NCBI GenBank assembly: GCA_029204225.1
Contig: CM055104.1
Coordinates: forward strand, 47,064,451-47,128,450
Origin: Diphasiastrum complanatum
Taxonomy: Eukaryota; Streptophyta; Lycopodiopsida; Lycopodiales; Lycopodiaceae
DNA: 64,000 nt
Direction: 5' to 3'
Part shown: in pieces, positions 57,263 through 64,000 of the stretch
Layout: every line of letters begins with the position of its first letter
Position numbering within the stretch: the first letter of the stretch is position 1
Program-made: the position numbers and the translations under genes
Notes under the pieces: model-generated
What the model was told of the DNA's origin: nothing
What the model saw: the letters and a program-made list of their open reading frames with translations, nothing else
Database searches by the model: none

Positions 57263-58160
57263 GTATGACATCGTCCTCGATGGCAAAGTCTGGAGACTGT
57301 GCATGCAACCCATGCGCGGTCTCCCAGGTAGCATCACTGAGAGGTCGTCCATGCCATGCAACCAAGTACTCACGGAGCAAACGATTCCGCAAACGTCTAT
57401 GCCTCCAGTCCAATACTCTCGTTGGTCCATGCATCACCTCCCCATGCTCCTGAAACAATACAAGGCCATCAGCCAACAAGTTATCACCGTCATGTAAAAC
57501 CTTGTTTAAGCGTGAAACATGAAAAACAGGATGAACCTTACAACCAACAGGCAAATCCAATTCATAAGCAACGTTATTAATCTTTTTAACAATTTTCCAA
57601 GGTCCACAGTATCTAGGTGACAACTTATAACACACTCCCTATCTTTAGGGTTTTCGAGTCCTTTGGAATCCTGAGAAATACCATATCTCCTTCCTCGAAC
57701 TCTCTTGGCATATGATCCAGATCAACATATGTCTTTGCCCGATCCATCACCGCTTTTACATTTTCCTTTGCTAACTCCAACATCTGTTGCATGTGAGTTA
57801 GAAATTCCATAGCACTAGGTGTCTTATGAGGCATACCTATAGTAACTGGACTGGCTGGTCTAAAACCATAATTTATGCTCGAAAGGACTCATCTTCGTAG
57901 ATGCATTCTTTTTATCATTACAGGCAAACTCCAACAATGGTAGGTAACGTTCCCATTGCGTTGCCTTTCACTCACATACGCCCTAAGCATGTCTTCCAAG
58001 GTTTGGTTAACTCTCTCAGTCTGCCCATCTGTTTCAGAATGATCAGAACTACTCATTCCCAACTGCACCTCTAACTATTCAAATACTATAGTCCAAAAAT
58101 TGCCAGTAGAACTAGAATCCCTGTCAGACACAATGGATCTAGGTAATCCATGAAGTCTGA
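57263..58160 (-). pseudogene. Ty3/gypsy integrase and chromodomain (chromovirus)
   Basis: Minus-strand order: integrase core end with VSDRDSSSTGNFWT, then SSSDHSETDGQTERVNQTLE and DMLRAYVSERQRN (58140-57930). The C-terminal part follows: MPREFEEGDMVFLRI and LSPRYCGPWKIVKKINNVAY. Last is a chromodomain-like end: PTRVLDWRHRRLRNRLLREY, LVAWHGRPLSDATWE. The catalytic Glu in DGQTERVNQ is present. Frames change near 58080, 57900 and 57640. A chromodomain marks the chromovirus branch and is thought to guide insertion into heterochromatin. Confidence 0.85.
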
Positions 58161-58165
58161 ATACA

Positions 58166-58547
58166 TGCAATTATGGACTTGGCTCGTTACATTCGCCGCG
58201 TCCATTTACATTTACTTTACTTTATGCATAAGCAGGCCTTGGGCCCTTTTTTATTCATTAGTGACACTTAGACTATATGGTTGGCCTTTGGCCTTATTAT
58301 TCATTATTAGGCCATTTGGACATATTACTGGAGAGTGGGGGCCTTCTTGGAGGGAGCACTATTATCTCTCCTAGTTGGGCCCTAGCCATCGGAAGCTTCC
58401 TTTTAGGGCTTCCTCTTGGCTATAAGTAGGGAAACTATGTCATTTGTTATTCAGCTGATGATATTGATCTCTCTCTTTAGTCTCCTTAATCTCTCTCTTT
58501 CCCCTGGTTCATCTGGTCCACTTGAAGATTATATGTGGTCCGCATCA
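58166..58547 (+). repeat. LTR-like segment between integrase and gag
   Basis: TG...CA ends (TGCAATTATGG to GTGGTCCGCA) and a core promoter CTATAAGTAGGG at 58421 make it look like a solo LTR in plus orientation. The same promoter string is at 23634. It sits exactly where protease, RT and RNase H should be. There is no target-site duplication, so recombination or deletion is likely. Confidence 0.4.
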
Positions 58548-58559
58548 AGTTCTGTGGAC

Positions 58560-59552
58560 ATTCCTTCCAAACATCCAAAACAGAGGTTCTCCCTCTTTGC
58601 ACGTTCTTGGTCCTGAGGCAACAACATTGAAGGACGCTGACCCTTTTGGGCACTGGGCTGCCCATACAACCCTTTGCCTTTTGGGGCCCCTGCACCCTTC
58701 TTCTTTTGGTCACCCCAAGCTTGCCACTGATTGGTTTGACCTTCAAACTTTCTCTTTTTGTTCCATTTGCCCTTGCGTCCCCAAGGTTGCTGACCACCTG
58801 TACCAGCTACTGCAACAGGATCCAGGCCTCTTTTCCCATCTTCATAATACAAAGCCATCTGGATGGCTCCCCGCAAATCATGAGATTGCTCCTTCCACAC
58901 GAAAGGGCGAATACTCTCTCGAAGTCCCTCCACAAAGTGAAATATTTGCATGTACATAGGAACTTCTTGAAAATTGTGTAATAAAGCCTCTCGGTACTTG
59001 TCTGCATAATCCTGCACGCTCAAGTTACCCTGCTTCAAATAAGACCATTGTTGCATGGCTTTGTTGTCTTCATCCATAGGCACCCAGTTTTGCGCAAACA
59101 TTTGCCGGAATGCCTCCCATGTGGTTGGAACTAGGTCATCCTTTTCCACCTTCCTCCACCACCTTTGTGCTGACTCTTGAAAACGATATGTGCCTTCAGC
59201 AATCATCTCAATTTCATCGTCTATGCCACACATCTGGAATGCTTTCTCCCACTTTTGCAACCAATTCTCAACGGCATCAGTAGTTCTCATAGATACTGCT
59301 CCAGTGAACTTCGGAGGTTTTAAATCTTTGATAGTAGGTAGCTTTCTCTTTCGAAACCCCAATTCAGCTTCATGGCCCGTTGACAATGTCCTTTCTGCTT
59401 CCATAGCTGTACCACTGACTCTCTCAGGAACACTAGCCCCTTTACCTTTAAGTTGCTCCAAAATCAGCTTGAGTTGCTTCGATAGCATCCACCTTGGAAC
59501 ATACAGCATCTAATCTCTGTGAATCTTGACTGGTGTTGCTTGCGGATGCCAT
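58560..59552 (-). pseudogene. Ty3/gypsy gag
   Basis: The likely start is an ATG at 59552 (MASASNTSQDSQRLDAVCSK). A frameshift near 59450 leads into a 326-codon open stretch. Gag core: VENWLQKWEKAFQMC, YRFQESAQRWWRKV, FRQMFAQNWVP, QGNLSVQDYADKYREALLHN, FVEGLRESIRPFVW. A G/Q/K-rich basic tail and the first half of a zinc knuckle (ENLCFGC) follow. The knuckle is cut off near 58575 by unrelated sequence. With the integrase at 57.3-58.2 kb and LTRs at 57.0 and 60.1 kb it forms one internally deleted element. Confidence 0.85.
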
Positions 59553-60100
59553 AGCAGAAAAATAGGTAGCAGAAACAAAGCAAAACCAAGCTCTCAGCAC
59601 CTCAAGTCATTACACAGATAGGTTACCCTGAATTCCTAGAAGAACTGGATAGAATAGACCTCCTACAGCCAAGTTCTAACTACACATAGACTCTTCTTCT
59701 CAAAAAATCAGCAAACTAGGGTTTCAAACTGACAATTGGCAAAAAAAACTATGGATGATCACCGAATCAGAAGGCAAAAAGCCCTGCTCTACCAGCGACC
59801 TACCACAAGAAGCTTATTGCAACTGACAGATCTGAAAAATACTAGTATTGAAGAAGTTACAAACAGATTTACAAATCCTATGTGGGCTGGATTTTCACAA
59901 AAGCGAAGAGAATAATCAAGCCGCGTAGTAGAAAATGCTCAAAGGCTGCCAGAAATCAGCAATCCACCATAGGCTTCAATCTACTATCTTATGGGCTCCA
60001 AATCTGCCAACAGATCACTTGCAGTAGGACGTTGGCTCTCCAAGAATGCTCCAAACCCTAACCGAAGATGCCAAATCCCACACAAGTCTTGAAAGCAAGT
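59553..60100 (-). other. Leader of the chromodomain gypsy element
   Basis: Lies between primer site and gag start. No coding motif. Confidence 0.6.
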
Positions 60101-60112
60101 GCTCTGATACCA
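60101..60112 (-). other. Primer-binding site, tRNA-iMet type
   Basis: GCTCTGATACCA on the plus strand is an exact match, two bases from the LTR start at 60115. Confidence 0.88.
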
Positions 60113-60114
60113 AA

Positions 60115-60743
60115 TGTTGCACACAAGCTCACAAAACCCTAAGTAAATACACAGAATTACCCAACAAATCTGTCACTTTATTAATCTCAAGCAAATGTAC
60201 ATAGATCAACAAGCAAACATGAGAGCTCTGTTGCAAGTCTCCTCCCAACCATAGCTGCATAGGAATATCATAATGAGGAATGTCTGACAAGGCTCACACT
60301 ATATTCCCTCAAGCACCCCTTAACCCTGACACATCCTAACGTCGACACTTGCCACTTGGCAATACCCTGACACACAGGCAAGCTAGTAGGTGGACAGTCT
60401 GACATGTGTCACTCATGCATTGGACCAAGTGTCCCAATGAGCATATGACACGTCCTATGGACCCATCCGTTGACCGTCCGACAAGTGTCACTCATGCATT
60501 GGACCAAGTGTCCCAGTGAGCATATGACACGTGTCATGTTGAACGGTCAACCCTTCCTACTTTTTAGGAGGTCAGTCTAGCAGACTCCAATACCCCTTTG
60601 GCCATCTCGGATTTAGTCACTATAACAGATATTTACATTGCAATTTACAATTGTCTCCACAGGCCGATGACTTAGCCATTTACAATTTAATAATTACAAT
60701 TTACCATTTACATTGGGCAAGGGGATTCAAAGTACATGTGACA
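60115..60743 (-). repeat. 5' LTR of the chromodomain gypsy element
   Basis: Begins TGTTGCACAC and ends ATGTGACA on the plus strand, 629 bp. It contains a 79-bp-period tandem duplication (TGTCACTCATGCATTGG at 60407 and 60486). The next base belongs to a LINE reading frame, so the element sits in or against that LINE. Confidence 0.85.
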
Positions 60744-61665
60744 GGTGTATACTCCTTCTATTCGGTTGGTGTCTCAGGATACTTATGGCCGTTACTTGTG
60801 GCTTCAGGTTACTGCATCCTTCTTGGGGCTGGACCAAGACTTGTTTGTTGCAGTGTGCTACTTTGCTCCCCACACTTCAGTGTTTATGGATTTGGGAGGT
60901 GATCCTTTTCAGGCCCTTTCTAACGGCGTTGCTAGACTCTCTCTACAGGGTTACATATTGCTTGCAAGGGACTTTAATGCACGCACAGCCGCTCGCCAGA
61001 CTGAGTTCTATGCTGACACACTCTCTCTTCATCCGTTGGATACCTCTTATGCCCGTTATTCTCAGGACTCATTAGCGACGGTTACGCATTTTGGGGAACA
61101 GCTTCTGAGGTTGGCTCAAGCACACGGTCTCATTATCCTTAACGGTCTTCTTCAGTGACCATCCTCTGCATATACTTGCCACCCATTTGGTGGTGGTCAC
61201 AGCGTAGTGGACTATTTCATTGCATCTCCTGCTTTATTGCCCCGCCTGGCATCCTTCACCATCTCTACCCCGATGCTCACTGATCACTCTTTGCTCTACC
61301 CCTCCTCCCCAACGCCAAGTCTGCCTTCTCCTCCACCTTCCCTCTTTGTTCGACCCACCCGCTATCGTATACCTCCTCATCAATCCCAGGCCTATGTTGC
61401 CCACATCTCTCGTCTTCTAGAACACTTTCCTTCCTCCTTTGATGTCACTACCCAAGCCTCCTTTTTGACACACCCCCTGACTACCACTGCTCATGCAATT
61501 TGTTGACAGATTCTACACTCTAGAATCTGTTAACTGGTTCTTTACTTAGATTACTTCTTGTTTACAACTTAAACAGCTTGGTATTATGCCTATCAGCAGA
61601 GACTGCGAATCTTTCATGATCATTATCTTGCTTGTTTTAAGGCCCAGATTAGGCAAAAGGGGCTG
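60744..61665 (+). pseudogene. LINE endonuclease domain fragment
   Basis: Plus-strand translation contains SQDTYGRYLWLQV, DLFVAVCYFAPHTS, GYILLARDFNARTA and AQAHGLIILNGL. Then come a stop and, in another frame, GGGHSVVDYFIAS and STPMLTDHSLLYPSSPT. This follows the endonuclease/exonuclease/phosphatase fold of plant LINEs (VYAP, GDFNAR, SVVDY, SDHSP), with GDFNAR changed to RDFNAR. Weak similarity continues through HDHYLACFKAQIRQKG to about 61665. The N-terminal part is missing where the gypsy LTR begins. Confidence 0.8.
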
Positions 61666-62645
61666 ATAATCATTGTAGCAATGTCCTGCATGTCAGGGGA
61701 CATCCGGATGGGTCTCTCTTGAACTGAATGCACATGCATAATCAACCAAAATGCAAGCCAATGCGTTCAACAAATGATCTACAATATTGCTCAGTTGAAC
61801 AACGATGGATCTACTTCTACTTTGCTGCAAAATGAACTGACATCAGATCCTAAGCACTACTATACTTGCATAAATTTTCAAAACAAGAAACAAGAACTAA
61901 TCTACAGCATTTTAGAGGTCCAAGAATCAAGAAACCAACCAGGCTTTTGATTCTTGGACATCCCAAGAACATCAAGAACTAGAATGTTGGAGGATATGCA
62001 AGATTTGTACCACATTTCTAGCCTATTTAGTTTACTTGAATGCTGATTCCTACATTAATCCACAAACAAGAAATGAAAGCTAATCCACTCTAAGTCCACA
62101 ACCACACACAATATGAATGGAAAGGCATGATCGTAGGGGTATCACCAAGAAAACCATCATGATCAAGGAGCTTAGTGTAGCATCAAACTCGTGGAAAATC
62201 TTCTTATTAAGCATGGAGTAGATACAATGCAAAAAGCTCCTCTTCACAAAGAGGGAGTCTCTTAAATAAGCAAGAGAGCTCCTTAGGTGGCATCCTAGTG
62301 GCATTTCCACATTACACAAATTACAAGTGGAATAATGCTCTCCACTAGAGGTCACCATCAAAAGGTGGCTCACTCTACTTTCCTTAAGAGGGGTCTACTT
62401 GCTTTTATTACGTTTGCCTAGAAATACTAGTTCCTACATGGTCATTCCATCTTTCGGGAGTCACCATGAGGCTTACACAGTTCTTGCTTGTCATTCCTAA
62501 CTAGCATTTCTCGGCTCTCATACTCAGCTCTCAGTCTTCGTTCGTCTCGTCTTCTCATAGACCTCCTCGGTCTAAGGTGAGAGGTGCTCTTGGGTAGCTC
62601 TGGCCGAGTATCTTGGGGATTCATCAGAATCAGCCAACACCATTG
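61666..62645. repeat. Unidentified insertion inside the LINE, possibly a solo LTR
   Basis: It interrupts the LINE between endonuclease and RT. On the minus strand it would run TGGTGTTGGCTG...GATTATCA with a G-rich stretch (GCGAGGGGGCGCAA) before it and a TATTTAAGAG box near 62265. No target-site duplication was seen. The identity is tentative. Confidence 0.3.
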
Positions 62646-63394
62646 CGCCCCCTCGCATTGTCGTACCATAATAAATGGTATGACAATGACTATTCTTTCT
62701 TCCAAAAATATGTCGAGTTCTTCAAATTCTCCAATTCTACAATTTCTTCTTTCGTAGAAAAGCAGCTTCGTTCCCTTCTCCACAAAAAGAAAGTCCTACT
62801 TTTCTTCCCGTTCCTCCTACCTCCTTCGCTCTCTCCACTATGCAACCAACTTATATACAACTGCTCACCCTTCCATCTCTCTTTCTTCTCGTCCTACCCA
62901 CTTGACCTCTTTGCTCCTGACATGGTTGAAGCCACCAGCGAACTCAAGAACAATCGTATGTCTGACATTGACCTCCTTTCAGCCGAGCTCCTCAAACCAG
63001 TTGCCAAACTCGCCTCCCCTTTCCTAGCCCGCTGTTTCAACTCATTGATGGTTTCTCCATACCTTGGGCCACCAATCTCCTTCACCCCATTCTTAAAGCA
63101 GGCGATTCCATGAATGTCCACAACTATCGCACTATTATGATTCATCATACCATGGCCAAGTTGTACGCCACTATTCTCCAGAACTTCGTTATGGCAGAGG
63201 CTGATTCTCAACTATTGTATGCGACTGGCCAGGCTAGCTTTGGTCGGGGTTATAGCACTCTTGATCATGTCCTCACCCTACGTACTATCATTGAGGAGGC
63301 AAAGCATATGGGCAAAAAGGTATTCGCTTGTTTCGTTGATCTCTCTAAGTTTATAGCATTTTACGGCCACGTCCTCCTATGGATGATGCTCCAA

Positions 63395-63460
63395 CTGTTG
63401 CTTGTACATATTTTCTTTTTGGTCTTATGCACCCACGGGTGCCCAAAAGATGTTAATAAA

Positions 63461-63548
<88 letters not shown>
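63395..63548 (+). mobile_element. LINE-type 3' tail with long (CT)n tract, copy 3
   Basis: TGTACATATTTTCTTTTTGG, CTTATGCACCCACGGGTGCC (hairpin GCACC/GGTGC, 63429-63442), AAAAGATGTTAATAAAGC, then about 85 bp of (CT)n. It shares block order with copies 1 and 2 in the pyruvate kinase introns. It is inserted in the RT gene of a LINE in the same orientation, which shows nested retroposition. Confidence 0.7.
63463..63548. repeat. (CT)n microsatellite
   Basis: A pure CT tract terminating the inserted tail. The long poly-(SL) and poly-(RE) reading frames over it are repeat artefacts. Confidence 0.95.
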
Positions 63549-63551
<3 letters not shown>

Positions 63552-64000
63552 TATATATAGACGAGCTTGAGCAGGTTATACAGACAGAGGGAGGTGAGAG
63601 ATGCACATTGGGTGACCTCGTTATCGCTATCCTATTATATGTTGATGATGTGGTTTTGCTTTCGAGGACGAGGGAAGGTCTGCAGTGGCATCTTGATGCG
63701 CTTCACTCTTTTTGTACTCAGTGGAGATTATTAGTGAATGTGGCCAAAACCAAAGTTATGGTATTTAACACCTCCATATCCTTCATGATGCGACGGGTGC
63801 TTCTATGGGAGGAGCATACACATACCTAGGTGTGGTATTTTCTGGTCCCACTTTCAGCATGCGACAGGCGGCATTTTCCCAGCTACGGAAGGATTATGCA
63901 TCATTGGTAGATATGGAGAGATTATGTTTTAGCTCACATGTTAGAGATGCGACTACTAAGTGCCGACTTTTTGACACTATGGTCGTTCCCTCAGCTCTAT

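Larger units (their letters stand above)
62646..64000 (+). pseudogene. LINE reverse transcriptase fragment
   Basis: Motifs in order: LKNNRMSDIDLLSAELLKP, NVHNYRTIMIHHTMAKLYA, ATGQASFGRGYSTLDHVLTL, EEAKHMGKKVFACFVDLSK (RT motif A region), then an inserted LINE tail. After it come RLYIDELEQVIQ, the catalytic AILLYVDDVVLLSRTREGLQ (near 63640, V in place of the usual A of YADD) and WRLLVNVAKTKVMVF. In another frame follow GGAYTYLGVVFSGPTFSMRQ and KDYASLVDMERLC up to the window edge. The segment between motif A and LYIDEL is partly lost at the inserted tail. Same strand and order as the endonuclease fragment, so one element. Confidence 0.85.

Noticed and set aside
57156-57497. Plus-strand frame starting MSPQAGDLAIYNLIITIYHL, repeated at 60651
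   Set aside because: It reads through LTR sequence present twice and is antisense to the gypsy pol end. A shadow frame.
58529-58797. C-terminal end LEGMSTELDADHI as part of gag
   Set aside because: The zinc knuckle should continue after CFGC. The sequence instead runs into LTR-like DNA, so these residues are read-through.
62442-62783. 113-codon minus-strand frame rich in R and E
   Set aside because: It overlaps the boundary of an insertion and LINE sequence on the other strand and shows no family motif.

Overview
The window is nuclear DNA from a seed plant, most likely an angiosperm with a large, retrotransposon-rich genome. The evidence is one spliced plant gene with an N-terminal plastid-targeting extension and very long introns, surrounded by decayed Ty1/copia, Ty3/gypsy and LINE sequence, with many (GA/CT)n microsatellites. 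I see no bacterial or viral operon, CRISPR array, rRNA or tRNA gene. The species cannot be named from the sequence.

The one complete gene runs from about 25.55 kb to 48.53 kb on the plus strand. It encodes a plastidial pyruvate kinase of the beta (PKP2/PKP3-like) type. Twelve coding exons join with GT..AG introns and consistent phases into an 1800-nt reading frame of 599 codons plus stop. Intron 2 (about 9.15 kb) holds a LINE ORF1-like fragment, a shortened organellar ribosomal protein L36 (bL36) copy, and a complete 4.78-kb non-autonomous LTR element with an intact 5-bp target-site duplication.

Left flank (1-25.5 kb): (a) a minus-strand copia 5' end with gag, tRNA-iMet primer site and a 1.02-kb LTR containing a 293-bp tandem duplication; (b) a gag-only LTR element with a tRNA-Asp primer site and three CCHC knuckles, followed by a second LTR, a second primer site and then an inverted LTR; (c) a plus-strand copia in which integrase is joined directly to RNase H; (d) a minus-strand gypsy gag-protease-RT remnant; (e) another copia LTR and protease scrap; (f) two related tRNA-Asp-primed LTR/leader segments whose leaders are studded with TGACTCGCC words.

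Right flank (48.5-64 kb): a gypsy integrase scrap, a hairpin-rich insertion, a minus-strand gypsy LTR and gag, a shuffled copia RNase H/RT piece, a minus-strand chromodomain gypsy element with gag and integrase but no protease-RT, and a plus-strand LINE (endonuclease and RT) that carries the 3' tail of another LINE inserted in it.

Nothing here is a clear new multi-gene system. The most unusual signals are a LINE-type 3' tail with an apparently covarying hairpin leading into (CT)n tracts, an A-B-A'-B' (pseudoknot-order) set of perfect inverted repeats at 20.88-21.01 kb, LTRs carrying repeated TCACACGTGTGA palindromes, and the internally deleted bL36 copy. All homology statements come from reading motifs by eye; no search was run.
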